A stretch of 64,000 nucleotides of DNA from Roseburia_C amylophila. Its GTDB lineage: Bacteria > Bacillota > Clostridia > Lachnospirales > Lachnospiraceae. The translations under genes and the position numbers were made by a program. This document shows positions 26,287 to 34,972 of this stretch, piece by piece. The DNA is taken from NCBI RefSeq assembly GCF_025567465.1, contig NZ_JAOQKI010000004.1, positions 62,001 to 126,000 of the forward strand, given 5' to 3'. Each line of letters opens with the position of its first letter. Position 1 is the first letter of the stretch. Under the pieces are notes generated by a model, which was not told the origin of the DNA, did no database searches, and worked only from the letters and a program-made list of their open reading frames with translations.

Positions 26287-27477
26287 TTACAAAATATTAA
26301 TAAAAAATGTAATTACAAGACTGTTGATGAAATCGGCAAACAGACTTCCCACCAGTGGAATCAGAAGGTATGCTTTGACGGATGGAACATAGCGGTCGCA
26401 GAGAGCCTGCATATTTGCCATGGCATTTGGAGTGGCACCCATACCGAATCCGCAGGTACCTGCAACAAGGACTGCTGCATCATAATCCCGCCCCATAATA
26501 TTGAACTCAATAAAGTAAGTAAATACAGCAATCAGAATGACCTGTGAGCTTAATAAAATGATAAGCGGAAGTGCCAGAGAAGCCAGTTCCCATAATTTCA
26601 AAGTAATCATAGCCATACCAAGAAATAATGACAGGGAAATACCACCCAGGTCATTAATTTCTCCCATATGGATCGTGGCATTGCCATGGGAGTATTCCAC
26701 AATATTACGAATCAGTGCGGCTGCTAACATGGCACCAATATAAATTGGAAAAGTCAGTCCTGTTTTTGTCAGAAAATAGGAGAAAATAGTACCAAGTCCA
26801 ATGGCAAGGATAAGCTGGAAAACAGCGGAAGCATACATGTTGGTATGGCGTTCGTGTTTTTTCTCATCTTCCACTAAGAGGCTGTCATCTTCGGAAGCAA
26901 CAGTAGAGAGAAGATTTTTCTTTTCTACCAGGCGTTTTCCTAAAGGACCGCCAATCAGGCTTCCTGTAATCAGACCGAAGGTAGCAGCAGCGGTACAGAT
27001 GGTAGTGGCACCATGGATATTGAAATCCTCCAGTACCGGTCCAAAAGCACCTGCTGTACCATGTCCGCCCACCATTGGAATGGAACCGGTACACATACCG
27101 ATTAATGGATTTAATCCTAATAGTTTGGATAATCCAACGGCAAGAAAGTTCTGGGTAATAATAAGGGTAATGACCAGTCCTAAAAATACTGCCATGGATT
27201 TCCCACCACTTTTTAAGACTTTTAAGTTAGCCTGAAATCCTACGGAAGTAAAGAAGAATACCATACATACTTCCCGCAGGGTATCATCAAAGGAAAATTC
27301 TGCAACTCCGGTGCTGTAACAGATACAGGTGAAAATCGCAAAGAGCAGACCGCCGATAACGGGTGCCGGAATACAGAATTTTTCCAGAAAATGTATTCTT
27401 TTTCGTAAAAAACTTCCCAGCATGAGTACCAGCACAGCAACAGCTAAGGTCTGGTACATATCTAAATGTATATTCAT
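26287..27477 (-). CDS. gltS: Sodium/glutamate symporter, ESS family
   Basis: GltS imports glutamate with sodium across the cytoplasmic membrane. The 396-residue protein has about ten to twelve membrane segments in two inverted halves. The re-entrant loop motif GSIPMVGGHGTAGAFG lies near residue 130, and a second, GTCGFGMGATPNAMANMQAL, near residue 345. Both are the signature glycine-rich hairpins of the ESS family. It is 11 bases downstream of a TAXI binding-protein gene and 15 bases upstream of the small repeat protein gene, so all three form one minus-strand operon. Confidence 0.92.
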   Translation of the reverse strand: MNIHLDMYQTLAVAVLVLMLGSFLRKRIHFLEKFCIPAPVIGGLLFAIFTCICYSTGVAEFSFDDTLREVCMVFFFTSVGFQANLKVLKSGGKSMAVFLGLVITLIITQNFLAVGLSKLLGLNPLIGMCTGSIPMVGGHGTAGAFGPVLEDFNIHGATTICTAAATFGLITGSLIGGPLGKRLVEKKNLLSTVASEDDSLLVEDEKKHERHTNMYASAVFQLILAIGLGTIFSYFLTKTGLTFPIYIGAMLAAALIRNIVEYSHGNATIHMGEINDLGGISLSLFLGMAMITLKLWELASLALPLIILLSSQVILIAVFTYFIEFNIMGRDYDAAVLVAGTCGFGMGATPNAMANMQALCDRYVPSVKAYLLIPLVGSLFADFINSLVITFFINIL

Positions 27478-27488
27478 AGTGTTCCTTT

Positions 27489-28460
27489 CTAGTTTGGTGT
27501 ATTGCTTTCGGAAGAAAGCGTAATGCCCTGTTTCTCATAATAGGCAACAGCACCCGGATGGAATGGAATCGGTATGCCATCAGTAGCATAAGTTTCATCT
27601 AATTGCAGGTTTAAAGAAGTTGCATACTGTAAATCCTTCGCATGGGAAAAAAGCCATTCCGTTAAGTGTTCTACCGTATCGGAAGAGAGCTTGTCGGAAG
27701 CAAGGAGAACCGCTTTGACACCAAGGGTATGGATATCTTCCGTCTGTCCGGTGTAAGTATTGGCAGGAATGGTATATTCACTATAGGATGGATAAGCAGA
27801 CAGCAATTTATTCCTGCATTTCTCATCAATATCCAAAAGACGGATATCACATTCTTTGGCTAATTCTTCGATTACAGTTGTCTGGATACCGGCAGTACAG
27901 AAAAATGCATCGATTTTTCCATTGATAAGCTGGTCAGCAGCATCGGTATAATCGAGGTTTAATGTTTTCACCAGCTCAGTGGTAAGTCCGCTCATGGTCA
28001 GAATCTGGTTAGCGTTCTGTTCAGTACCGGAATCCTCTGCACCGATGCTGACGGTTTTGCCCTGTAAATCATCCAGCGTCTGAATATTGGAGTCTGCACG
28101 GACGACAATCTGACAGGCTTCCGTATAAAGCCCGGCAATAGCGGAATATCCCTGACAAGGATCTCCCTCAAAAATTCCACTGCCTTCATAGGCGGAGGCA
28201 ATCAGGTCAGACTGGGCTAATCCAAGTTCGATATATCCACCGGAGAGCAGCCTTAGATTGGCAGCAGAGCCTGCGGTTGTCTTAACTTCAAACTGATAGG
28301 TATCATCCTCCGAGGAGGCAAGTCCGGTAAAGGTATTGGCAAAGGTATAGTAGATTCCACCTATGTCAGCGGCACCAAAGCGGATGGTTTTCTGATAACC
28401 ACTGCATCCACTCACAAAAAGCAGTGCAAGACATAGAAGAAGACGGAATGGTTTCTTCAT
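27489..28460 (-). CDS. TAXI-family solute-binding lipoprotein
   Basis: TAXI proteins are the extracytoplasmic binding subunits of one branch of TRAP transporters, and characterised members bind glutamate or related acids. The 323-residue protein has a lipobox ending in SGC with Cys19, then IRFGAADIGGIYYTFAN, LGLAQSDLIASAY and the central LQGKTVSIGAEDSGTEQNA, all typical of the family. No TRAP membrane subunits (DctQ/DctM) are near; the next gene in the operon is gltS. It may deliver glutamate to GltS, or act as a sensor. AAAGAAAGGATT precedes the ATG. Confidence 0.88.
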   Translation of the reverse strand: MKKPFRLLLCLALLFVSGCSGYQKTIRFGAADIGGIYYTFANTFTGLASSEDDTYQFEVKTTAGSAANLRLLSGGYIELGLAQSDLIASAYEGSGIFEGDPCQGYSAIAGLYTEACQIVVRADSNIQTLDDLQGKTVSIGAEDSGTEQNANQILTMSGLTTELVKTLNLDYTDAADQLINGKIDAFFCTAGIQTTVIEELAKECDIRLLDIDEKCRNKLLSAYPSYSEYTIPANTYTGQTEDIHTLGVKAVLLASDKLSSDTVEHLTEWLFSHAKDLQYATSLNLQLDETYATDGIPIPFHPGAVAYYEKQGITLSSESNTPN

Positions 28461-28637
28461 ATATAAAATCCTTTCTTTTTAAAATTTAATCCTAAAGAAA
28501 TATTTTACAATAATTTTTTCAGAAAAGGAAGAGCGAAAATAGTGGCAAAGTGGTGAGAAAAAATATCGTTAATTCTATATTTTTTTAGAAAAAAAGAGAT
28601 TATAATGTGATGGAAGGAAATGAAGGAGGAAGGATTT

Positions 28638-28895
28638 ATGCAGAAAATAACAGTAAAAGTAGATGGTATGCAGTGTGGAATGTGTGAGGCACATGTAAAT
28701 GATGCAGTGCGGGCAGCATTTCCGGTAAAGAAAGTAACTTCATCCCACAGTAAAAAAGAGACCGTAATTATTACCGATACCAATATTCCGGAGGGAAAAA
28801 TCAAAGAAGTGATTAAAAACAGTGGATATGATGCGTTAGAAGTAACAAAAGAACCATATGAGAAGAAGGGATTATTTTCAGCACTCCGCAAGTAA
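28638..28895 (+). CDS. Heavy-metal-associated (HMA) domain protein
   Basis: This 85-residue protein is one ferredoxin-like HMA fold with the metal-binding motif GMQCGMCEAHV, Cys13 and Cys16, placed as in copper chaperones of the CopZ/Atx1 type. ATG 28638 follows GGAGGAAGG; the in-frame ATG at 28620 precedes that site and is not used. No copper ATPase or CsoR gene is near, so its partner lies elsewhere. The C-terminal 20 residues are basic and extend beyond the usual domain. TATAAT at 28600-28605 is a possible -10 box. Confidence 0.82.
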   Translation: MQKITVKVDGMQCGMCEAHVNDAVRAAFPVKKVTSSHSKKETVIITDTNIPEGKIKEVIKNSGYDALEVTKEPYEKKGLFSALRK

Positions 28896-28985
28896 ACAGA
28901 ATATCTTAAGAAAAATAATATATATATTATCGGCATAGTATGTTAAAATGAGGAATCGGAAATAATAGGAAAAGAGGACAACGAA

Positions 28986-29816
28986 ATGTTATTGGATTTT
29001 GTAGAAATGCTGAAGGTTATTTTTCTTGGAATTGTAGAAGGAATTACAGAATGGCTTCCAATCAGCAGCACAGGACATATGCTTTTAGTGGATGAATTTA
29101 TCAGGCTTGATATGACAGATTCATTCAAAGAGATGTTTTTCGTGGTGATACAGTTGGGAGCTATTCTTGCGGTAGTGCTTTTGTTCTGGAAGAAAATGTT
29201 CCCGTTCCAGTTTAAAGACAAGACACAGCCGGTCGTCCGGAAAGATATTTTTTCTTTATGGTTTAAGGTTGTAGCTGCCTGCATACCGGGAGCTGTGGTA
29301 ACGCTTTTGTTTGATGATTATGTGGATGCACATTTTCATACACCGCTTGTGATTGCTGCTGCATTGATTTTCTATGGTTTTGCGTTTATTCTGATTGAAA
29401 ACTGGAATAAAAAGCGGAAAGTAAGAGTGGAAAGCTTAAATGATATTACTTATCAGACAGCATTTCTTATCGGACTTTTTCAGGTACTTGCAATTATTCC
29501 GGGAACCTCCCGTTCCGGTGCAACCATTATCGGAGCACTTTTAATCGGAGTATCCCGTGTGGCTGCGGCAGAGTTTACATTTTTCCTGGCTGTGCCGGTT
29601 ATGTTTGGCTGGAGCCTGATTAAACTTATTAAGTTCGGCTTTGCGTTTTCCACTCAGGAACTTTGTGCCTTAGGCTTAGGCTGCGTGGTAGCATTTGCGG
29701 TATCTGTAGTAGTCATCCGTTTCCTGATGGGCTATATCAAAAAACACGATTTTAAAGTATTTGGCTGGTACCGGATTATTCTTGGAGCCATTGTTTTAGG
29801 CTATTTTGCACTGTAG
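28986..29816 (+). CDS. uppP: Undecaprenyl-diphosphatase
   Basis: UppP (BacA) dephosphorylates undecaprenyl pyrophosphate and so recycles the lipid carrier of cell-wall synthesis; overproduction gives bacitracin resistance. The 276-residue membrane protein has the two family motifs: EGITEWLPISSTGH at residues 18-31 with its catalytic Glu residues, and IPGTSRSGATI near residue 170. Eight hydrophobic segments are visible. The ATG follows AAAAGAGGACAACGA. Confidence 0.95.
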   Translation: MLLDFVEMLKVIFLGIVEGITEWLPISSTGHMLLVDEFIRLDMTDSFKEMFFVVIQLGAILAVVLLFWKKMFPFQFKDKTQPVVRKDIFSLWFKVVAACIPGAVVTLLFDDYVDAHFHTPLVIAAALIFYGFAFILIENWNKKRKVRVESLNDITYQTAFLIGLFQVLAIIPGTSRSGATIIGALLIGVSRVAAAEFTFFLAVPVMFGWSLIKLIKFGFAFSTQELCALGLGCVVAFAVSVVVIRFLMGYIKKHDFKVFGWYRIILGAIVLGYFAL

Positions 29817-29917
29817 GAACCGCTTAAGAAAATGAGAGATTCTTCCGATATAAAGAATGGAACAGATTGTTTTAAGCAAAAGGATTTGCTTATAGATATT
29901 TTCAAGGAGGAATTTTT

Positions 29918-30670
29918 ATGAACACAAACGCAGTAAATCAGGTGGCAGAAAACGTTTCTGGTTATACGGAATCGGAAAAGAGCAGCAAAGTCTCCGGAAA
30001 AACCATTGGAGAGCCAAAGCTTTCGGATAAGGCGAAAGAGTATTATGAGAAGCTGAAAAAGAAATTTAGCACGATGGATTTCATTCTGGTATCCAAGGAT
30101 ATGAAAGAGACAGCAAAAGCCAATGCAGGACAGTATGCCAATGCCAACAATATGGTGGTTCTAATTGATGAAGAGAAGATTGAGCGGATGGCAGAAGATG
30201 AGTCTTACCGGAAACAGTACGAGGGAATCATAGCCAATGCATCCAGTCAGCTTGCAACCATGCAGAGTCGGTTTGCTAATGGACAGAGTGGTGTGAAGGC
30301 ATATGGCATTCAGGTAAATGATGGCGGCAATGCATCATTTTTTGCAGTTGTAGATAAGTCTTTATCTCTTCAGAAGAAACGTATCGAAAAGAAACAGGAA
30401 GAAAACCGTGCAGAACGTAAGAAAGCTCAGAAGGAAGCTTATGAGAAACGAATGAATAAGGAGGATGAAGATACATCTTCCGTTAAGAAATCGGACAAGA
30501 CTGACAGCACGGATAAAACTGGTAAGAGTGAAGATCTGGTAACGGTTACTGCCGGTTCGCTGGAAGAACTGGAAAAGAAAATCCAGGATATGTTATATGA
30601 CAGCATGAGCGATTATGTATTTACACCACAGGAAAAACAGGTTGGCTGGAATGTAGATTTTCGTGGATAA
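29918..30670 (+). CDS. DUF6033 family protein
   Basis: The 250-residue soluble protein matches what I recall of DUF6033, a Lachnospiraceae-rich family of unknown function: LSDKAKEYYEKLKKKFSTMDFILVSKDMKE, then NNMVVLIDEEKIERMAEDESYRKQYEGII in the first half. Residues 155-215 are a highly charged Lys/Glu/Asp helix and linker, and the C-terminus ends in YVFTPQEKQVGWNVDFRG. There is no signal peptide. AAGGAGGAAT precedes the ATG. It seems to be transcribed alone. Confidence 0.7.
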   Translation: MNTNAVNQVAENVSGYTESEKSSKVSGKTIGEPKLSDKAKEYYEKLKKKFSTMDFILVSKDMKETAKANAGQYANANNMVVLIDEEKIERMAEDESYRKQYEGIIANASSQLATMQSRFANGQSGVKAYGIQVNDGGNASFFAVVDKSLSLQKKRIEKKQEENRAERKKAQKEAYEKRMNKEDEDTSSVKKSDKTDSTDKTGKSEDLVTVTAGSLEELEKKIQDMLYDSMSDYVFTPQEKQVGWNVDFRG

Positions 30671-30722
30671 TAAATAAAAGGCAGGATACAATATGGAAAA
30701 GAGCCCCTATCTATTGCACTTC

Positions 30723-30780
30723 GGGCAGTCCTGACTTTCTTAATCCACTGGGAAATCAAAGTGGAGAAAAAGGACTGCCT
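30723..30780. terminator. Nested hairpin at the 3' end of the AraC gene
   Basis: GGGCAGTCCT at 30723-30732 pairs with AGGACTGCC at 30771-30779, and TCCACT at 30744-30749 pairs with AGTGGA at 30760-30765. The AraC stop codon lies in the loop. Because no good T-tract follows on either strand, function as a terminator is uncertain. Confidence 0.4.
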
Positions 30781-31697
30781 GGAGTAGAGGTACGATTCGT
30801 ATGCTGATGTTCCGGAAGGGAATGGATAAACTGGCGTGGTGTCGTTCCATAGCGTTTTTTAAATTCCCGGTAGAAGTAGGAAAGGCTGCTGAAACCGGCA
30901 GTCATGGCGGCATCTGTAATGGAAAGCTCCTGCTGTTCTAAGAGGTCGGCAGCCTTTTGCAGGCGCAGGCTCTTGATATAATCTAAGCATGACATTCCGA
31001 CATATTTCTTAAAAAAGCGCATGAAATGGTATTCGCTGAAATAGCAGGAGGATGCCAGGCTTTCAATGGAAATATTTTCGGTATAATGTAATCCGATATA
31101 TTCTAAGACACCCTTAATCTTCTGGGTATGTTCGCTTTGAAGCTGTGGCTGCTCAGAACTTTTGCTACAGTACGGAAGTAGAAGGGTAAGAAGCTTTAAC
31201 AGCAGGGATTTTAACATCAGTTCATATCCCGGCTGGGCAGCGGAATAACAGCTGCTGATTTCATAGAACAATGCGAGGGCATCCGGGTAGACCGGGTGCT
31301 CTTTTACTATATGAAAAGGGGGAATCAGCTGCTGCTTGGCAAGGGGCATCAGATATCGCATGGCACAGATATCTGCAGAGGATGCACCAAGGAAATCAAG
31401 GTGAAAGACATATGTTTCCGAATGCATATGCCCGGCAGGTAATATGGCAATGGAATGCAGAGCCAGTGGAGGAATGAAAACGAAATCTCCAGGCATAGCC
31501 TGAAAGCTTTCAAGGTCAACCTGATACGTACAGACACCGCTGGTAATCAGAGTAAATTCAGCCTCTTCATGCCAGTGTGGTGTAACAATGGGATACCGTT
31601 CCTGCAACGTAGTAAGATATTTCTTTAATGGAAAAATTCGTTCGCCATGAACGGCCTTTTCTTTTTGCTCCAGAGGGAGTTGTTTTTTATCTTTCAT
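30756..31697 (-). CDS. AraC family transcriptional regulator with cupin sensor domain
   Basis: The 313-residue regulator has an N-terminal cupin-like ligand domain (PHWHEEAEFTLITSG near residues 40-54, then PGDFVFIPPLALHS) and two helix-turn-helix motifs at the C-terminus (SIESLASSCYFSEYHFMRFFKKYVG and SITDAAMTAGFSSLSYFYREFKKRYGTTPRQF). Such proteins usually sense a sugar and activate nearby catabolic genes. It is divergent from the GH13 glucosidase, a plausible target, but the large hairpin element copy A lies between them. AAAGGAGGT precedes the ATG, immediately next to the end of the element. Confidence 0.9.
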   Translation of the reverse strand: MKDKKQLPLEQKEKAVHGERIFPLKKYLTTLQERYPIVTPHWHEEAEFTLITSGVCTYQVDLESFQAMPGDFVFIPPLALHSIAILPAGHMHSETYVFHLDFLGASSADICAMRYLMPLAKQQLIPPFHIVKEHPVYPDALALFYEISSCYSAAQPGYELMLKSLLLKLLTLLLPYCSKSSEQPQLQSEHTQKIKGVLEYIGLHYTENISIESLASSCYFSEYHFMRFFKKYVGMSCLDYIKSLRLQKAADLLEQQELSITDAAMTAGFSSLSYFYREFKKRYGTTPRQFIHSLPEHQHTNRTSTPGSPFSPL

Positions 31698-31715
31698 GGG
31701 AACCTCCTTTTAATG

Positions 31716-32278
31716 TTGCTTATTTAAATAGCATTTATCCTGATTTTTTATACAAACAAAATGAAAGAAATGGAATTTTGGATGCAGACGATGGAAGGGT
31801 AGGTTATAGGATACAAAATAGCAGCATTTCTTAGATACATTTTTTCTTGATTATAAACTGTCTTTCCGCTTGCTTTGACGAGGATATCTGCACCGTCCGT
31901 CGAGTGTGGATGCTGCATAAAGATAGTAAGGAGCACTAAGAATTTCAGTATTAATATTATTTTACCTGCCAACCGGCGCAAATTCACATCCATGTTCATA
32001 TGCGCCTCGCCGGCACGTCCCTGTGCCGGCGTTGGCTATTGCTGTATGAAATTCTAAGTGCTCCTAACAATCCTTATCATGCATCCATACTTCGGCGAAC
32101 GGTACAGATATCTTGTCAAACATTGGAAAGACTGTTTTTATCATAGAAAGAAAAAATGTATTTTAGAAATGCGCTGTTTTGCATCAGACCTATCTTCCAC
32201 CGTCTGCATCTGAAATCCATAATCATATCGTTAATTTTGTTTTACATAAAAGAGCAGGATTGTGCAATAAAAACGCAA
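31716..32278 (+). repeat. Large hairpin element, copy A
   Basis: The interval folds on itself almost end to end. Examples of pairing arms are ATGGAATTTTGGATGCAGACG near 31768 with its near-complement near 32200, AACTGTCTTTCC near 31856 with GGAAAGACTGTT near 32124, and GGAGCACTAAGAATTTC at 31930 with GAAATTCTAAGTGCTCC ending at 32064. The core 31968-32036 (GCCAAC...GTTGGC) encloses two hairpins with conserved loops, shared with copies B and C. Short reading frames inside it mirror the repeat and lack ribosome binding sites. It lies between the divergent araC-type and glucosidase genes; its outer ends are placed only approximately. Confidence 0.85.
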
Positions 32279-32379
32279 ATATCACGGAAGAAACTTCCTG
32301 AAACTTCGTATATAATAACAGTATCATACAAAGAACGAAGTGTAAATACAGGAATAATGGAAATATGGAGGATGAGAAC

Positions 32380-34077
32380 ATGAAGAAAAAATGGTGGCAT
32401 GACAAGGTGGCATATCAGATTTATCCAAAGAGCTTTCAGGACAGCAACGGAGATGGAATCGGTGATTTGAGAGGAATCATATCCAGACTGGATTATTTAA
32501 AGGAACTGGGTATCGATATCGTATGGCTTTCACCGATTTATAAATCCCCATTTGTAGACCAGGGATATGATATTTCAGATTATTATAATATTGCTGAAGA
32601 ATTCGGAACCATGGAAGAGTTTGATGAGTTGCTTGCGGAAGCAAAGAAACGTGAGATGTATATCGTAATGGATCTGGTGGTAAATCATTGCTCCGACCAG
32701 CATGAGTGGTTCCGGAAAGCACTGGCAGACCCGGATGGAGAGTATGCAGATTATTTCTATTTTGTGAAAGGAAAAGATGGCAAGGCTCCAAGTAATTACC
32801 GTTCCTATTTTGGCGGAAGCACCTGGGAGAAGGTGCCAAATAGTGATAAATACTATCTTCATATGTTTGCCAAAGAGCAGCCGGATTTAAACTGGGAGAA
32901 TCCGGTAGTGCGTCAGAAAATCTATGAAATGGTGAACTGGTGGTTAGACAAAGGCGTGGCAGGATTCCGTATAGATGCAATTATCAATATCAAGAAAGAT
33001 ATTAACTTCCCGTCCTTTGAGCCGGATGGACCGGATGGACTTGCAACCTGTATCAAGATGGTGGAAGCAGTAAATGGAGTAGGAGATTTCTTAGAGGAAT
33101 TAAAGCATGAGACCTTTGAGAAGCACGATGCCTTTACAGTAGGAGAAGTCTTTAATATGAAGGAAGATGAACTCTTGGAATTTATCGGAGAGGATGGACA
33201 TTTCTCTACGATGTTTGATTTCAGCGCCCATGTGCTTACTTTTGGTGAGCATGGCTGGTACGACCAGAAACCATTACGTTTTGAGGAATGGCGGAAAGTA
33301 ATTTTCGATTCCCAGCAGGAATTACAGGGAAAATGCTTTAAGGCAAACATTATTGAAAATCATGATGAGCCAAGGGGAGCAACCCATTATCTGCCTGAGC
33401 ATGCCAGAAATGATGCAGGAAAGAAGATGCTTGGAACGGTATCCGTTCTTTTGCGTGGAATTCCATTTATCTATCAGGGACAGGAAATCGGGATGACCAA
33501 CTGCAAACGAAATGATATTTCAGAATATGATGACATCAGCACCATCGACCAGTATCAGGAGGCGTTGCGTGCAGGACTCAGTGAAGAAGAAGCCTTGAAA
33601 TGCTGCTATGAGAACAGCCGTGATAATGCCAGAACACCAATGCAGTGGTCCGATGGAAAAAATGGCGGATTTACCGATGGAACTCCATGGCTTGCCATGA
33701 ATCCGAATTACATGGAAATCAATGTAGCAGCCCAGGAACATAAGGCAGATTCTGTATTGGCTTATTATAGGAAATTAATTGCACTGCGTAAGGCAAAAGA
33801 ATACAAAGATACTTTCACTTATGGTATTTTTAAACCAAAATATGAAAATGCAGAGGACATATTTGCTTTTGAACGGGTAAATGAAGAAAGCGGTCAGAAG
33901 CTTTTGATTCTTGCAAACTTTGGAACAGAAGAGCATACCATCACATTAGAGCAAAGAATTGCCAAGGTATTGTTAACCAATGAAGGCCGCCAGGAAGCAA
34001 TCAATGCTGAGGCAGCCTTAAATGGAACAATTACATTAGACAGCTGTGAAACCGTTGTCTTAGAATTAGAAAAGTAA
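32380..34077 (+). CDS. GH13 alpha-glucosidase (oligo-1,6-glucosidase type)
   Basis: This 565-residue cytosolic hydrolase cleaves alpha-glucosidic bonds in short imported oligosaccharides. The opening WWHDKVAYQIYPKSFQDSNGDGIGDL, the calcium-like loop DSNGDGIGD, the nucleophile Asp199 in GFRIDAI, the acid/base Glu256 in TVGEVF, and Asp329 in ENHDEPR are the GH13 catalytic set. ATG 32380 follows TGGAGGATGAGAAC; the ATG at 32365 lies within that ribosome binding site. A TATAAT box is at 32311-32316 just past hairpin element A. The divergent AraC regulator may control it. Exact linkage preference (alpha-1,6 versus alpha-1,4) cannot be read from the sequence. Confidence 0.9.
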   Translation: MKKKWWHDKVAYQIYPKSFQDSNGDGIGDLRGIISRLDYLKELGIDIVWLSPIYKSPFVDQGYDISDYYNIAEEFGTMEEFDELLAEAKKREMYIVMDLVVNHCSDQHEWFRKALADPDGEYADYFYFVKGKDGKAPSNYRSYFGGSTWEKVPNSDKYYLHMFAKEQPDLNWENPVVRQKIYEMVNWWLDKGVAGFRIDAIINIKKDINFPSFEPDGPDGLATCIKMVEAVNGVGDFLEELKHETFEKHDAFTVGEVFNMKEDELLEFIGEDGHFSTMFDFSAHVLTFGEHGWYDQKPLRFEEWRKVIFDSQQELQGKCFKANIIENHDEPRGATHYLPEHARNDAGKKMLGTVSVLLRGIPFIYQGQEIGMTNCKRNDISEYDDISTIDQYQEALRAGLSEEEALKCCYENSRDNARTPMQWSDGKNGGFTDGTPWLAMNPNYMEINVAAQEHKADSVLAYYRKLIALRKAKEYKDTFTYGIFKPKYENAEDIFAFERVNEESGQKLLILANFGTEEHTITLEQRIAKVLLTNEGRQEAINAEAALNGTITLDSCETVVLELEK

Positions 34078-34106
34078 GATTTGTGGAAGCAATTTAATCT
34101 GGAAAT

Positions 34107-34886
34107 TTATTCCATAATCTTGCCATCAACAGAGATGGTAACAACCTGCCATGGAATCATTTTTCCGCTTTGTTTTAAGGCATTCTGGACAGCCATTACA
34201 ATGCCGCCGCAGCACGGAACCTCCATGCGCACAATACTGATATCTCTGATATTGTTATTGCGGATAATTTCAGTAAGCTTTTCACTGTAATCCACATCAT
34301 CCAGTTTGGGACATCCAATCAGGGTGATGTGGTTTTTTATGAATTTTTCATGGAAATTGCCATAGGCAAAAGCTGTACAGTCTGCAGCAATCAGCAGTCT
34401 TGCATTGTCAAAATACGGAGCATTTGTAGGTGCTAATTTAATCTGAACCGGCCACTGGGTAAGCTGGCTTTCCGGTGCGTTTCCTGCTGTGACTGCGTTG
34501 GATGCAGTACCGGATGCGGTATTAGAGCCTGCAGAAGTATTTTCCGTGTTTTTACGCTGCATGGAGCGCATCCGGCTGCCCGGACATCCGCTGAAAACCG
34601 GAGCTGCGTGATTGGCTGAAACTGCAGGTTTTACCGAAGCCGCTTCACGGTTCTTTAAGTGCTCTTTTACAGCGGCTTCGTCATAGGCAGCGGCTTCTCT
34701 CTGTACAAAGGTAATAGCACCGGTAGGACATGCCGGAAGACAGTCACCTAACCCATCGCAGTAATCCTCTCTTAAAAGCTGGGCTTTTCCATCGACCATG
34801 CCGATGGCACCTTCGTGGCAGGCGGATGCACATAAACCGCATCCATTACATTTTTCTTTATCAATATGAATTATTTTACGAATCAT
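34107..34886 (-). CDS. 4Fe-4S ferredoxin-domain protein
   Basis: The 259-residue protein starts with two cluster motifs. The first, CNGCGLCASACHEGAI, has four cysteines (13, 16, 19, 23) and should bind a 4Fe-4S cluster; the second, CDGLGDCLPACPTGAI, has only three (43, 49, 53), with Leu in place of the second Cys. A low-complexity Asn/Ala/Ser linker near residues 105-140 leads to a C-terminal domain with CP and VPCCGG motifs. It is divergent from a Crp/Fnr regulator gene, a pairing common in anaerobes and suggestive of redox or nitrosative stress control. The gene converges on the glucosidase with a 29-base gap. Confidence 0.8.
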   Translation of the reverse strand: MIRKIIHIDKEKCNGCGLCASACHEGAIGMVDGKAQLLREDYCDGLGDCLPACPTGAITFVQREAAAYDEAAVKEHLKNREAASVKPAVSANHAAPVFSGCPGSRMRSMQRKNTENTSAGSNTASGTASNAVTAGNAPESQLTQWPVQIKLAPTNAPYFDNARLLIAADCTAFAYGNFHEKFIKNHITLIGCPKLDDVDYSEKLTEIIRNNNIRDISIVRMEVPCCGGIVMAVQNALKQSGKMIPWQVVTISVDGKIME

Positions 34887-34902
34887 TTTAGATTCCTCCT
34901 CG

Positions 34903-34931
34903 TTGATTTTGTATAGTCAGTATACTATAAT
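34903..34931 (+). promoter_or_regulatory. Promoter of Crp/Fnr gene in a divergent control region
   Basis: TTGATT at 34903-34908 and TATAAT at 34926-34931 are spaced by 17 bases. The spacer holds the palindromic AGTATACT, a candidate site for the regulator in the 86 bases shared with the divergent ferredoxin gene. Confidence 0.6.
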
Positions 34932-34972
34932 AGCAATAAATAATCGGTTGGAAAAACAACGGAGGTTATAAA

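Noticed and set aside
26050..26547. Plus-strand 165-codon frame
   Set aside because: It is antisense to the small DNVAIPEVH gene and the end of gltS, which have ribosome binding sites and family support.
31748..32405. Several 60-83 codon frames on both strands
   Set aside because: They fall in hairpin element A, lack ribosome binding sites and show no protein family resemblance.
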